Shown here piece by piece: positions 10,466 to 22,658 of a DNA stretch of 64,000 nt. The DNA lies in the NCBI RefSeq assembly GCF_910594005.1, contig NC_057848.1, forward strand, positions 131,574,155 through 131,638,154, read 5' to 3'. Both the position numbers and the translations under genes were made by a program. This stretch comes from Cervus elaphus. Its lineage: Eukaryota; Chordata; Mammalia; Artiodactyla; Cervidae. The notes below the pieces were generated by a model. That model worked only from the letters and a program-made list of their open reading frames with translations. It ran no database searches and was not told the DNA's origin. Numbering within the stretch: position 1 is the first letter of the stretch; each line of letters begins with the position of its first letter.

Positions 10466-11635
10466 CTAGGAGAGAAGTGTTCATCAGACACCATCGACCA
10501 CACGCTCTGACTTAGAAATGAACTGGAAGAGACCTGTGTCCTTCTACATAGAGGAAGCCTTGTTTTTAAACAGTTGGATCTGAATGCCTTTCACACATTA
10601 AGCTGTCTTCTAGTCAGGAAGCTGCGGATGTTTATTAAATTATCTCTTGATGGCCTTGGGATGAGTTGTCCTGGAAAGTCTAGTAATGTGGGAGCCTGGC
10701 CTCTGGGGGACCTAGATGTTTCTTATTCAGCACTGAGGCCACCAAGTCATCATCCTCTCATCCTCTCAGCAGACTGTTTTGTCTTTGCCTTGACGATTTG
10801 ACATGAAAGGCAGAAAGATGATTCCCCAACTTGCCGTGAAGCCGGCTCAGTCTCAGATCACATCCGCCTCCGAGCCCCAGCTTAGCTCCAAGGAGGTCAT
10901 CCCTCTGAGCCACTGAGCAGACCATGTTCAGTCTAACTTTGCCTCTAATTGTGCACTGACCCTTCTCCACACTCAGGGGAAACTTCAGACTAATCAGATT
11001 AGAAAATGTCTCATTCCCATTCCCCTCTCCCTCCAATATGCCCTGCCACGATTTGGGTCACATGCTTGATGTTTTGCATCATCTCCGCAGATTCCTTTCA
11101 AAGACGGCCCTAATTCCTAACGGGCCCATCAGCCTGCAGCTTACATTTATATTCTGCATTCTTATTGTTCCCCACAGACTCCACAGGGCTTTCCAGAGCC
11201 TTGACCAGACTCTCTTTCTGCACAGCCCTCCTGTGGCACGCTAAACCAGAGCCCCTCTGACGTCTACAGTCTCCCGTGGGAGACAGGCCCAGAGTTTGTT
11301 GACTTGGTTCGGCACACACTCTGCCCAGGGGCAGTTTTACCTGCCTTGGGATGGAGCTGGGCAGCTGGTGAGCAGGTGTAGAGCCTCGCCGCTATATGGA
11401 TTCAGAAGATGAAAAACTTTATGGCTAAAGATTCAGATGATTTCTTTCACCCGGGGATTGTTACTTGTATATTTCTCCTGACCCTGCATTTGGGTACTAA
11501 AATTTCCCTTCTACTCCATTTCTGTTTTTCTTCTGATTCAGTTAGGTCTTTTCCTTATTAGCACAACTCATGCTGGAATCAGGACTTCAAAATCTTTTCA
11601 CATCTGCTTACCCCAGACCCCATCAGTTTGTGCTG
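10466..11635. other. Intron 2, no gene or clear repeat
   Basis: Moderate-GC single-copy sequence. Several 60-90 residue frames here have no recognisable domain. Confidence 0.45.
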
Positions 11636-11838
11636 TGGAAACTGGTATGATGGTCAAGAGTCCACCTGCAATGCAGGAGACCTAGGTTCGATCCCTGGGT
11701 CAGGAAGATCTCCTGGAGAAGGGAATGGCAACCCACTCCAGTATTCTTGCAGGGAGAATTCCATGGACAGAGGAGCCTGGCAGGCTACAGTCCATGGGGT
11801 CACAAAGAGTCTGATGCACCTGAGCAACTAACACATAT
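11636..11838 (+). mobile_element. Bov-tA SINE
   Basis: tRNA-Glu-like head with ctgcaatgcaggagacctag and gttcgatccctgg (B box) near 11667-11698, then Bov-A body and agtctgatgcacctgagcaa near the 3' end. Confidence 0.88.
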
Positions 11839-12117
11839 ATACAGCCGGTATGAGGTTACCTTCCTTACCAAACAATCATTTCACTAATGCACAGAGCATC
11901 AGATGTAAATGTTTGATGTAGTGATAGCTATTACCCATAATAGGAGTGACACTCTGTATTGAAACAGTGCCTAGGGCCCTGGAATATTTTGTAAATCCTT
12001 GAGCACATTAAGAGGTACATTTTTGTTGATGGTAGGCATGATACCTCTTTTCTTGAGGAGGCTGTCTCACTGAATAAATGTACTTCAGCCCCAGATGGAA
12101 TTAGAATAACAACCCCC

Positions 12118-13692
12118 TAAGATATGATAATCACAATGGTGTGATCACTCACCTAGAGCCAGACATCCTGGAATGTGAAGTCAAGTGGGCCATAGAAAGC
12201 ATCACTGCAAACAAAGCTAGTGGATATGATGGAATTCCAGTTGAGCTATTTCACATCCTGAAAGATGATGCTGTTAAAGTGCTCCACTCACTATGCCAGC
12301 AAACTTGGAAAACTGAGCAGTGGCCACAGGACTGGAAAAGGTCCGTTTTCATTCCAATCCCTAAGAAAGGCAATCCCAAAGAATGCTCAAACTACCGCGC
12401 AATTGCACTCATCTCACACGCTAGTAAAGTAAGGCTCAAAATTCTCCAAGCCAGGCTTCAGCAATACGTGAACCGAGAACTTTCAGATGTTCAAGCTGGT
12501 TTTAGAAAAGGCAGAGGAACCAGAGATCAAATTGCCAATATCTGCTGGATCATTGAAAAAGCAAGAGAGTTCCAGAAAAACATCTATTTCTGCTTTATTG
12601 ACTACACCAAAGCCTTCGACTGTGTGGATCACAATAAACTGCGGAAAATTCTTAAAGAGATGGGAATACCAGACCACCTGACCTGCCTCTTGAGAAACCT
12701 GTATGCAGATCAGGAAGCAACAGTTAGAACTGGACATGGGACAACAGACTGGTTCCAAATAGGAAAAGGAGTACGTCAAGGCTGTATATTGTCACCCTGC
12801 TTATTTAACTTATATGCAGAGTCCATCATGAAAAATCCTGGGCTGGAAGAAGCACAAGCTGGAATCAAGATTGCCGGGAGAAATATCAGTAACCTCAGAT
12901 ATGCAGATGACACCATCCTTATGGCAGAAAGTGAAGAGGAACTAAAAAGCCTCTTGATGAAAGTGAAAGAGGAGAGTGAAAAAGTTGGACTAAAGCTCAA
13001 CATTCAGAAAACTAAGATCATGGCATCTGGTCCCATCACTTCATGGCAAATAGATGGGGAGACAGTGGAAACAGTGTCAGACTTTATTTTTTGGGCTCCA
13101 AAATCACTGCAGATGGTGACTGCAGCCATGAAATTAAAAGACGCTTACTCCTTGGAAGGAAAGTGATGACCAACCTAGACAGCATATTAAAAAGCAGAGA
13201 CATTACGTTGCCAACAAAGGTCCATCTAGTCAAGGCTATGGTTTTTCCAGTAGTCATGAATGGATGTGAGAGCTGGACTGTAAAGAAAGATGAGCGCTGG
13301 AAAATTGATGCTTTTGAACTGTGGTGTTGGAGAAGACTCTTGAGAGTCCCTTGGACTGCAAGGAGATCCAGCCAGTCCATCCTGAAGGAGATAAGTCCTG
13401 GGTGTCCATTGGAAGAACTGATGCTGAAGCTGAAACTCCAATACTTTGGCCACCTCATGCGAAGAGTTGACTCATTGGAAAAGACCCTGATGCTTGGAGG
13501 GATTGGTGGCAGGAGGAGAAGGGGATGACAGAGGATGAGGTGGCTGGATGGCATCACCAACTCGATGGACATGAGTTTGAGTAAACTCCGGGACTTTGTG
13601 ATGGACAGGGAGGCCTGGCATGCTGCGATTCTTGGGGTCGCAAAGAGTCGGACATGACTGAGCGACTGAACTGAACTGAACTGAACTGAACG
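12118..13692 (+). mobile_element. BovB LINE, 5'-truncated, longest RT reading frame in the window
   Basis: One uninterrupted frame (12141-13166, 341 residues) carries the RTE-clade RT: ITANKASGYDGIPVELF, KKGNPKECSNYRAIALISH, FRKGRGTRDQIANI, FIDYTKAFDCVDHN, GKGVRQGCILSPCLFNLY and LRYADDTILMAES with the YADD catalytic motif. A one-base loss in the T-run near 13090-13095 shifts the frame; the C-terminal part continues in the frame of 13043-13528 to a TGA that looks like decayed CGA. The N-terminal endonuclease is absent through 5' truncation. The 3' end is the ctgaactgaact repeat at 13665-13692. It is one of the better preserved copies here but non-functional. Confidence 0.93.
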
Positions 13693-16432
13693 GAAGATAT
13701 CCTCAACCTTTGTTTCTATCTCAGGCCCTAGGGGTAGGGACAATATCTCATTCAACCCTGCAGTTCCAGAGATATGTCCCATGCTATTACACTGGGCAGG
13801 GATGTGGGCTTTATACCTATCAGAGTTTCCTCTCAAGTCCAACCCTACTGCCTTCTGCCCAAGTGATCCTTGTAAATGGACTAAACCCCACTGAGCCTTC
13901 ATTTGGGTGTTAAGGTTCCCTCAGAACTAATAAGCAAGAAATTCTGGTTCTCAAACCATAAGAGGTGAGGAGAATTCTGAGGTCATTCCGTTCTCTGTTC
14001 CTGGTGGGCCTGGGGAGTGAAGAGGCACCCTCCTCCCCTGACTGTGGCCTTCCGAAGCAGGACTTGGAAGTCAAGTGTGACTCTTTTCCCAGCAGCTCTG
14101 CCCCCAGCTAGTCTTTTACAGTTGGCTTTGGGTTCCACAGAATGCCTTAGGACTGACCTCCCAGGAGAGCTGGTGCCTCATCCAGAAGTATTAGTTACAA
14201 TGGAAAAAGTTAACAGGGCTTTCAAATCATCTCATTATGCTATACCCAGCCTCTCCCCCTGTTCCCTTTGCAGAGGCATGGTTGGGGCTTAAGTAATTTC
14301 ACCAACAGTACCTGGCCATGAAGCTGAGGGGCAGGGGTGGAACCATGTGCTTGCTCACGTTGCAAAGTGTTTGGTGCCCTGGGAGGTTTTGAGAGAGAAA
14401 CCCCCTTCTCTCCCAGTTCATCTCTTCTCCCTCTCTTCTCTCTCACCCCCTACCCTGACTTTACACACAGATTGTTTCTACTTTTTCAAATATAAGGCGA
14501 TTTGGTCCCTAAGGAGATCTGTGCTGGGATCACAATTGGAATTTAGAAGCCTGGTGATTTGAGATCACGGAACTTAACTCATTGGCATCCTGGGCAGTGC
14601 CATCTTGGCAGCTCCTACGTTGTGACCAACTGGCAACAGCGGCCCAGAGCTCCACTTTTTTTTTTTTTTCCCTCAAGTGTCTGGTCTTTAAGACTCCCAC
14701 CAGGTGTTTCACTGTGCATCCTGGCTGGGGTTTGTCAGGTAATGAACTGAAACCAAACCCAAGCAAGTGAGTCAAACATGTGACTTCACTACCCTCGCTC
14801 CCTTTCAGCCCTGGTCATGCCGCCAGCCCGCTCCCCTAAGTTATGAGATGGTCTTTGTGGCAGAGGGGAACCCAAGTTACTCTGGCGCAGAATACAGCTG
14901 CTGCTGTGCCTATTACCTCCACAGATGGGGGAAATAAAGCATATCAGTATTATTCCCCACGGCAAGGAGATGGATGGCTGCTGCGGTTTGCAAGCCATTC
15001 ATCATTTTTGGGAGTGGGGAACAAGAGCACCCATCAAATGACACATGAGACTCACTTCTGAGAACTCCCACCTAGCGAGGCATCAGGAAGCCTACTTGGA
15101 GGTCATTATGATCGAGAGGGGAACCAGAGAAACGGCTTTCCCTCCCTCTTCTTCCACAAACATGTCCTTTAGTTTGTGTAGGGAAGGAAATGGTGGCTTG
15201 CCTGAGTATCAAAGGGAAAGAAGAATTTATGGAGGCTTTAGGAAAACACTTCAGCACTGTGAGCTAGGACTTTAAAGTAAGCAGTCTGACTTTTTAACAA
15301 GCTTAGGCACACTTAAAAGCCAGAATTAGCGTTGCCCTTTAGGGCAGTCACCCTGGAAGGCTGTGCACTCATTCCAACAATGTCGCCATACAAAGCTCTT
15401 CTTTGGAGTTGCCTTCACAGCCTTTTCAAAGGAATTTCCTCCAGAGTGGCAAATCTTCATCCTTTGACTGTGAATCAGAGTCTTAGCAAGAGTCAAATGT
15501 CGTTTGGTGAGGAGAGAAGTAGTGGATTCAGGTGGAGAAAGAGGATGCTCACATTTTTGATCAGAAGCACAGCGTGACCCTGAAGTAAGAGAGATCCATC
15601 TTCTATATGACTCATAGGCTTTCCCAAAATATTTTGAAAGGATGGATAGGATTCGGCCACCTGCAGTGGTCAGGAGACAGGGAGGACCGCTGGAGAGATA
15701 ATATTCAGGGGAAATTGACCTACTTGTCCTCACTCCCCTAAGATTTGAGCCTGTTTCCATCTCTAAACTGCTCCTCCTCGTCTCCTTCTCCCCCAACCTG
15801 AAGTGCTCCTTTGTGTCCTATTCTTGTCTCTCTGACAACCTCATCTGACAGTGCAGATAACAGATATAGGGTATAGTAGCAAATGGAGGCGTGAAAAATC
15901 TCACGCTCTCAGTGGTGCAGGCAAGGAATGTGCTGAGTTTTGGAGCTGGGAGAAAGACCGGGAGGTGACTCCCTTATCAGTGTGCTCCAAACGAGGGTGC
16001 TCCTGCCTTTCCAAGTCGGATGCATGAATTGACCACCTGGGAAAGCACTCTGCACTGTCTCTCATCTGCTTTTCACACTTCTTACATTTTCATTTATGCC
16101 AAACAGATACATGCTTATAGTAAAGAAAATAAATCATTCTAAAAAAACTTACTCTGACAAGAGCAGTTTCCAGCCACATCTCTCCCCACCTCCCAGACCC
16201 ATTCTCAAGAAACAGCGTTTCAGTCTTTCTAGTTGTTTCTACAGAACTTAAAATAGCATGTACATTCTGCTATTTCTGGATTTCTCATTTTTAGATACTA
16301 GTACTAATTTCCTGTTATGATGCTTGAGAATTTAGTATAATATTGATTCCCATTACTGGTGTTCTTTCTGAATGCTCTTAGAATCGTGTCTTTATTGCTG
16401 ATGTTCTGGAAATTCATGATGGGGCCTTGTTG
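13693..16432. other. Intron 2, no gene recognised
   Basis: About 2.7 kb of mostly unique DNA with pyrimidine-rich patches (14400-14460) and a T-run near 14656-14670. The frames at 14017-14292, 15045-15275 and 15326-15796 have no domain signature. No RNA gene was seen. Confidence 0.45.
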
Positions 16433-16494
16433 GGTGTGTGTGTGTGTGTGTGCGTGCGTGCACACGCGCGTGCACACACACACCTATATATAGA
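16433..16494. repeat. Alternating purine-pyrimidine tract (TG)n-(CG)-(CA)n
   Basis: A GT run passes through cgtgcgtgcacacgcgcgtgc into a CA run and then tatata. The whole 50-odd bases alternate purine and pyrimidine and are nearly self-complementary, so both Z-DNA and hairpin forms are possible. Confidence 0.9.
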
Positions 16495-17370
16495 TTGTGC
16501 TTAACAGTTTATGGGCCCTTCCAGTCTGGAGACTCTGTCCTTTGGCTCAGAGAAATTTTCCAAAAATTTTTAAATTATTTCCTCCCATCCTTTTTCATTT
16601 TTGTCTTGTAAGAACTCCTATCATTAAGATTTTGGCTCTCTTGAATCTGGATTAAGTTTTTCTTTGTCATTAGGATGTCCTTACCAAGGGGTTTCCTCAG
16701 CTTTACATTCCACCCTTTCTACTGCATCTTTTTACTAGTATCATATTTTTTATTCCAAGAGCACACTTTTGGTTCCTTTTTTGTAGTCTTCTGTTCTTTT
16801 TTCATGGGTGTAATATATCCTCTTATGTCACATGTTTCCCTCTGCTACCTGAATTTTCCTTGTCCCCTGATAGCTTTTTTCCCCTGTTGCTGCTTTGACT
16901 TATGTCCTTAATGTTGGAAGCTTTTGGGGGTGGGTCTTCTTGATTAGTGGGTTTCACTGCATGAGTCATCTCCTCGCCTGCATTTTCATTAGGGAATCCC
17001 CAGAAGCCACAATCTGGAGATCTCTCAGGGCCACTCAGAGCATCGAGAGAAGAATCCTATCTTCTCCTGCAGGGTTAGGAGGGAAGTGGGTTAGGGAAAA
17101 GGAGGAGAAATTAAGCACAGCCACTGATGTTCTGAAAACAGGAAAGGGGAAGGAAGGGGTCTGAGCGACCCAAGTTCAGTGGGTAATGTTCTTCTCCACC
17201 CTCCATTGTGCTTCATCTACCCAAGACTAGAGCTTCTTTAGTTGAATTTCTCTGGAGAAGAAGCCCCAGTCCCCTACAGTGAAGAGTCCAGTGTACAAGG
17301 ACAGATTCTTGAGGGTTCAGCTGCTCTTGCTGTTTTCAGGCTTTCAAACAGCCCTTGTGTTCAGTACCCC
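16495..17370. other. Intron 2, no gene recognised
   Basis: T-rich DNA with weak L1-like flavour at 16560-16900 but no secure family match, then unique sequence. Confidence 0.4.
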
Positions 17371-17382
17371 ACCTTATCCCTG

Positions 17383-17592
17383 GGGCTTCCCTCATAGCTC
17401 AATCAGTAAAGAGTCTGCCTGCAATGCGGGAGACCTGGGTTTGATTCCTGGGTCAGGAAGATCCTCTGGAGAAGGAAATGGCAACCCACTCCAGTATTCT
17501 TGCCTAAAGAATCCCATGGACAGAGGAGCCTGGCAGGCTACATTCCATGGGGTCACAAGAGTCAGGCACAGCTTAGTGACTAAACCACTACC
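17383..17592 (+). mobile_element. Bov-tA SINE, first of a pair
   Basis: Head ggcttccctcatagctcaat, B-box-like ggtttgattcctgg, body to the 3' end near 17592. It is flanked by ACCTTATCCCTG at 17371-17382 and 17593-17604. Confidence 0.92.
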
Positions 17593-17604
17593 ACCTTATC
17601 CCTG

Positions 17605-17813
17605 GGCTTCCCTGGTGGTTCAGTCAGTGAAGAATCTACCTGCAATGCGGGAGACCTGGGTTTGATCCCTGGGTTGGAAAGATCCCCTGGAGGACGGCAT
17701 GGCAACCCACTCCAGTATTCTTGCCTGGAGAATCCCCATGGACAGAGGAGCCTGGTGGGCTGTAGTCCATGGGGTTGCAAGGAGTTGACCACAACTGAGC
17801 AACTAAGCACAGC
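17605..17813 (+). mobile_element. Bov-tA SINE, second of a pair
   Basis: Head ggcttccctggtggttcagt, B-box-like ggtttgatccctgg, full body. The same 12-bp word ACCTTATCCCTG precedes it (17593-17604) and follows it (17814-17825). Confidence 0.92.
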
Positions 17814-17825
17814 ACCTTATCCCTG

Positions 17826-18331
17826 CCTTTATTTGCTCCTGGAGTCTACAATCGCTCAGCCTCTCAGCAGTTTTGTAGGCCACATTGCCTAATCTCTTAA
17901 GTGCCCTCCCTGTCTCTGCCACAGACATTTGGAGTTCAGCTTCCCTTCCTCAGCTGTGCCAAGTCAGTTATCCCAGTCCGATTTCCATCTTGCAAAAGAT
18001 TTTGAAATTTCTTATCCACTATTGCCTTTTTTCCATCAGCTATCTTTGTCATTGCAGGATACTAGCTACTTTTATTTCTCTGTCGTCATTGGGTGAGATT
18101 TTGGTGGGAAAAGGAGATAAGTATTTGTGAGTGACCCATTGTGATTTACTGCCATCCTACCCACTTCCCAAGAGCAAAGGATTCTCCCAGGAAGCATTGT
18201 GTAATTTTATGCCTTTTCATTGAAAGATTCTTTGTTCTTTTTTCTCTCTTGCTCCTTTTGGGGGGATTCCCACGTCCAATGAAATCCTCACAGACAAAAC
18301 CGAAAAGAGAAACTTGGAGTATTTTACCACA
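17826..18331. other. Intron 2, single-copy
   Basis: Nothing recognised. Confidence 0.45.
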
Positions 18332-18628
18332 TTGTGCTTAGTCGCTCAGTTGTGTCTGACTATAGCCCACCAGGCTCCTCTGTCCATGAGGATTCTCCAG
18401 GCAAGAATACTGAAGTGGGTTGCCATGCCCTCCTCCAGGGGATCTTCCCAACCCAGAGATCGAATCCAGGTCTCCCACATTGCAGGCGGATTCTTTACCA
18501 TCTGGGCTGCCAGGGAATCCCAAGAATACTAGAGTGGGTAGCCTATCCCTTCTTCAGGGGATCTTCCTGACCCAGGAATCAAACCGGAGTCTCCTACATT
18601 GCAGGCAGATTCTTTACCAGCTGAGCTG
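18332..18628 (-). mobile_element. Dimeric Bov-tA SINE
   Basis: Two tRNA-Glu-like heads occur in one element: the reverse complement of one at about 18440-18520 and of a second at 18521-18628. The outer unit lacks most of the Bov-A body. Confidence 0.82.
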
Positions 18629-18640
18629 TTTTATCATGTT

Positions 18641-18964
18641 GAAGTGAAGTGAAGGGAAAGTCACTCAGTCAAGTCCGATTCTTTGAGACCCCATGGACTA
18701 TATAGTCTATGGAATTCTCCAGGCCAAATTACTGGATTGGGCCACCGTTCCCTTCTCCAGGGCATCCTTCCCAACCCAGGGATGGAACCCAGGTCTCCTG
18801 CATTGCAGGAGGATTCTTTACCAGCTGAGCCACCAGGGAAGCACAAGAATACTGGAGTGGGTAGCCTATCCCTTCTCCAGCGGATCTTCCCTACCCAGGA
18901 ATCAAACTGGGGTTTCCTGCACTGCAGGGAGATTCTTTACCAACTGAGCTATCAGGGAAGCCCA
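18641..18964 (-). mobile_element. Dimeric Bov-tA SINE with 12-bp TSD
   Basis: Same two-head arrangement as the neighbouring element, joined at caagaatactggagtgggta (about 18843). The flanks TTTTATCATGTT (18629-18640) and TTTTATCACGTT (18965-18976) form the TSD. The 3' tail is a gaagt repeat at 18641-18655. Confidence 0.88.
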
Positions 18965-19379
18965 TTTTATCACGTTAGCTCAGCTCTTTCCTGAGGCCTG
19001 GCTTTGGGACTTCAGAAAGATTAAATCTTTCAAACATTTTTCCTCAAAAAGGTTTTAGACATCATTATTAAGCTGTGTATGTACTCTTTTACACCATTTG
19101 ATCGTTCCCGAATAATATTTGAGTCAAGAATAGCTTCCCAAATATCTTTTGAGATGGATGAAAGGTTAGATTGTGTTGAGTCAGACATTATCATGAGTTG
19201 GGCAGGGAAAAGTGCTAGAGGCCCAGGGTTGACAGGTGATCGTAAGCAAATATCAGACAGATTGGTAAGGAAGTCTGATAATAGGACTTAAGTGGTGACT
19301 TCCAGAAGTTTTCCTGTACCATCCAGTGCCATCATATGGAGCAAACATAGACTTACTTAGGCATGGAGACTAGGTTAAA

Positions 19380-19840
19380 TAAGTGGAAGCAGTAAGGCCT
19401 TTCTGAGGAAGTAACATTTGAATGGAGACTTTCCAGACAAAGGGTCCAGGACATGCAAATGCCTTGCATTGCTGGGAACAGTCTTAGTATGATCAGAGAG
19501 CATGAAGAAAGTAAGTGTACCTGGAAGATGGTGAAGAGGGAGAGAGATTTCAGATGAGATCAGAAAAGTCAGTGGGGGACCAGATTATATGTGGTTTTAT
19601 AAACCCTATTAAGGAGTTCAGCTTGTGTTCTAAGTGGATTGGAAAGTCACTGGAGAGTTGTCAGCGAGGAAGTTCTCTGATCCAATCTGTGTTTTAGAAA
19701 GACCATTCTGGTGGAGGATGTAAGAATAGATACAGAAAGACCATGATACAAATGCTGTTCCTGTAACCCAGGTCAGAGATGATGGTGGCCTATTAGAATA
19801 GAAAAGATGGAGAAAAATAGACTTGTGGTATGCTTAGGTG
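19380..19840 (+). repeat. Ancient medium-copy mammalian repeat, family not identified
   Basis: Contains the order gaggaagtaacatttgaatg, ggaccagattatatgtgg, aaggagttcagcttgtgttc, tggaaagtcactggagag and agaaagaccattctgg, which I recognise as a recurrent old mammalian repeat without being able to name it. Related sequence appears at 23640-24075 and 49830-50400, and in the opposite orientation at 20330-20620. Confidence 0.5.
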
Positions 19841-20329
19841 TTAGAGCCTACAGAACTGGTTAGTGGACTGTATATAAGGTGTGAAGTCAGACCTGATTCT
19901 AAATTTCTGTCATAGTCTTTTGACTGGTTTCCAAATCACTGGGATATTATACTTCTGAAACCTCTAGGATTCAATACGTGCCTCCTGTCATGATATGATG
20001 GGAATTTAGCAACAATTAGATTCTCTATTGTAGGAACAGACAGATAAACTTCTTTCATTGGTGATCTCATTCAATCTTCCAGGCTGATGGCTTTAAATAC
20101 ATTCTGTATGCTAATGACTGCCACATTTCAGTCTCTAACTCAAACCTATTCCCTGAACTTCAGACTCATATACCCAACTGCTCACTTCCCATCAAAATGT
20201 AACACATCCAAAACCAAACTCCAGTTGTTCAAGCAAAACCCTGGGAGTTTTCCTAAATCCATTCCTATTCATTCTCCCCCTCACCTCTCCTATACACTAT
20301 AAAATCTTTCAGGAATCCTACGCTCAAAA

Positions 20330-20620
20330 TATATTCAGACTTTACCATTCCTCACTGCTCTCCACTGCCACCACTGTCATCAAAGCTGCCATTAGCTCTT
20401 GCCCAGATTACTGCAGAAGACTGCTAAGCACCCTTGCCACTGTGGCCTTGCCCCTACATTGTACCTGCAATATATCAACTAGTGTGATCTTCAGAAAATA
20501 TACCAGAGATCTCATAACTGTTCTGCACAGTGTACTCCAATGGCTCTTAGCTGTCCTTAGTATGAAAGTCAAAGGCCCTCCATGATCTCATTCTCTGATC
20601 TCAGCTCCTACTCAAGAGTA
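20330..20620 (-). repeat. Probable reverse-orientation copy of the same ancient repeat
   Basis: Words such as agtgtgatcttcagaaaata, ccaatggctcttagctgtcc and gtcaaaggccctccatgatc correspond, as reverse complement, to the part of the family around the acattctggc-type block. The assignment is tentative. Confidence 0.4.
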
Positions 20621-21829
20621 TTAGGGAATACTTTTCTTCGAGGTACCATGCTAAAGGAAAGCTTCTTACAAAACATCTTTCATTGATTGAGTTTTAGTTC
20701 ATCTCCCCAAAAACAGGCAAATAAAAGACATAATGGTCCTGCATTTTGGCTATAAACTATTCCATAAACAGATCATGTCCTTTCAATGAGTTCAAATGAC
20801 AAGTGAGCCAGAATTCACAGGCTAAACAGTGGTAGGGGGCAGCATGTTGGAGCTGTCTCCCAGAATCCTTGGCCAAAGAAAATGTACACAAAGAAATGAC
20901 TGAATTCCCTTTCCCCTGTTCTGATCTCTCTGTTTATTCTGCTTTGTTGAGGTTGATGAGTCTATGTAACTTCATCATGTAACATTTCATTTATTGCTGC
21001 TAATTTTTATTAGTTTATAAATGTGAGCTATTCTTAATGCTTGGAAAAAAAGCCTTTTGACCGATTATGAGTTATTTTTTTCCTGCTTCTGTTATCACTG
21101 AGTTTTCTTATAGTTAATTATCCTCTGTTCATCCTTGCAATAGTAGCTTGCATACCTCACTTGCTGGTTGGGGGCAGGGGGGAGCATGTTGAGTTAGAGG
21201 TGCTAAGAGAAGGGCAGGAACCTGGAGCAGGTGCTTGGAACAATGCCTTAGTGACCATCTTTGTTTTGTTCTTCTTTAAAAATCATGTTACATAACCAGT
21301 ATATAGTTAGCCTTAGAAATTGGCAGAACGTGGTCAAATTCAGAATAGGTAGCATTGAGGTATTACAATAAGAAGTACTTTGTGTTGGGGACATTGTAGC
21401 AATTGCCTTGAAAATTTGAGGTCTTAATGGCCAAAACTCTATTATGGTTAAGAATAAACTTATAACAATGTCTATAATTAGGAAATAGTAGTCAACTAGA
21501 TTAGTTATTTTTGACCTATAGCTTTATGATGCAGGTTAATCATTTGTGTTTTTTTGTTTTCAAAATGAAAATGGACTTAAGTTTTCCTGATTATAAATTT
21601 AAAAGAATTCAAATGATACAGAAAAGTCTAAAGAAAAAGCAACAATTATAATCTCTCTGCCAAAGATAGCTATTCTTAATACTTCTGTGTATTGTTACTG
21701 GACTTTTTAAATGCTGTTTTGTACAAATATAAACCTAAAGTGAAATCATAACTCTGCATTCTATTTTATAACCTCCTTTCCACTCAACAATATATTATTA
21801 ACATATTTTCATGATAACATATATGGATC
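20621..21829. other. Intron 2, no gene
   Basis: AT-rich DNA. The stretch 21590-21830 (acagaaaagtctaaagaaaa, ttcatgataacatatatgg) resembles old L1-like 3' sequence, but too weakly to classify. Confidence 0.4.
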
Positions 21830-22338
21830 TATTGTTGTTGTTAAGTTGCTCAGTCATGTCTGACTCTTTGCAACCCCATGGACTGCAGCATGCTAAGCTT
21901 TCCTGTCCTTCATCGTCTCCCGGAGTTTGCTCAAACTTACGTCCGTTGAGTCGGTGATGCCATCCAACCATCTCATCCTCTGTCGCCCCCTTCTTCTTGT
22001 GCCTTCAATCTTTCCCAGCATCAGGGTCTTTTCCAGTGAGTCAGCCCTTCCCATCAGGTGGCCAAAGTATTGGAGTTTCTGCATCAGTCCTTCCAATGAA
22101 TATTCAGGGTTGATTTCCTTTAGGATTAACTGGTTTGAGCTCCTTTCAGTCCAAGGGACTCTCAAGAGTCTTCTCCAACACCATGATTTGAAAGCATCAG
22201 TTCAGCACTCAGCCTTCCTTATGGTCCAACTCTCACATCCATACATGACTACTGGAAAAACCATAGCTTTGACTTGACGGACCTTTGTTGGCAATGTAAT
22301 GTCTCTGCTTTTTTAATATGCTATTTAGATTGGTCGTA
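21830..22338 (-). mobile_element. BovB LINE 3' fragment
   Basis: Reverse complement of the last ~500 bases of BovB. The minus-strand frame 21893-22165 gives LMQKLQYFGHLMGRADSLEK and [17 protein letters not shown]. It is 5'-truncated near 22338, about 215 bases upstream of exon C. Confidence 0.9.
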
Positions 22339-22552
22339 GGTCCTGGGGATACTTTGGTGAATTAGATGTGTGAGGTCTCTGCTCTCAAAGAGTTTACGCC
22401 CTGGAGGGTTAGAACCAAAACATAAAGTAATAAGAAATAAGAAAAATATCAGTATTGAAGCACTTTAATATTATGTTTTCATGGCGGATTTAAGCTGACA
22501 TTTTGGTCCTGAATTCTACAGATTGACTCAAATCATATAATTATATTTTTAG

Positions 22553-22658
22553 GTTTGAAGACAGTGAAAAGCAAATAAATTACGAGTCATTTTTCTGTGC
22601 CCTGAACTGGAGAGTGAATCCAGTGCCTGAATTGGAAGTGGTATCATACATTAAAGAG
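22553..22658 (+). CDS. Internal exon C of the same EF-hand-like gene
   Basis: The acceptor is tttttag ending at 22552 after a T-rich tract, and the donor gtaaaa starts at 22659. The first G completes an Arg codon with AG from the previous exon; 35 codons follow and the exon ends in phase 0. The peptide begins FEDSEKQINYESFF and continues with CALNWRVNPVPELE. The segment around EDSEKQINYESF has the spacing of an EF-hand loop with the conserved Ile, but loop positions 1 and 12 are not acidic, so calcium binding is doubtful. The phrase F..xLNWR..P matches what I recall directly after the second EF hand of EFHB (LNWKDKTP). A run-on reading frame at 22614-22811 is this exon read into its intron. 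Confidence 0.87.

Noticed and set aside
13084..13902. 272-residue minus-strand frame as a gene
   Set aside because: It is the antisense of a BovB 3' end; the same peptide-like strings recur at every reversed BovB copy in the window.
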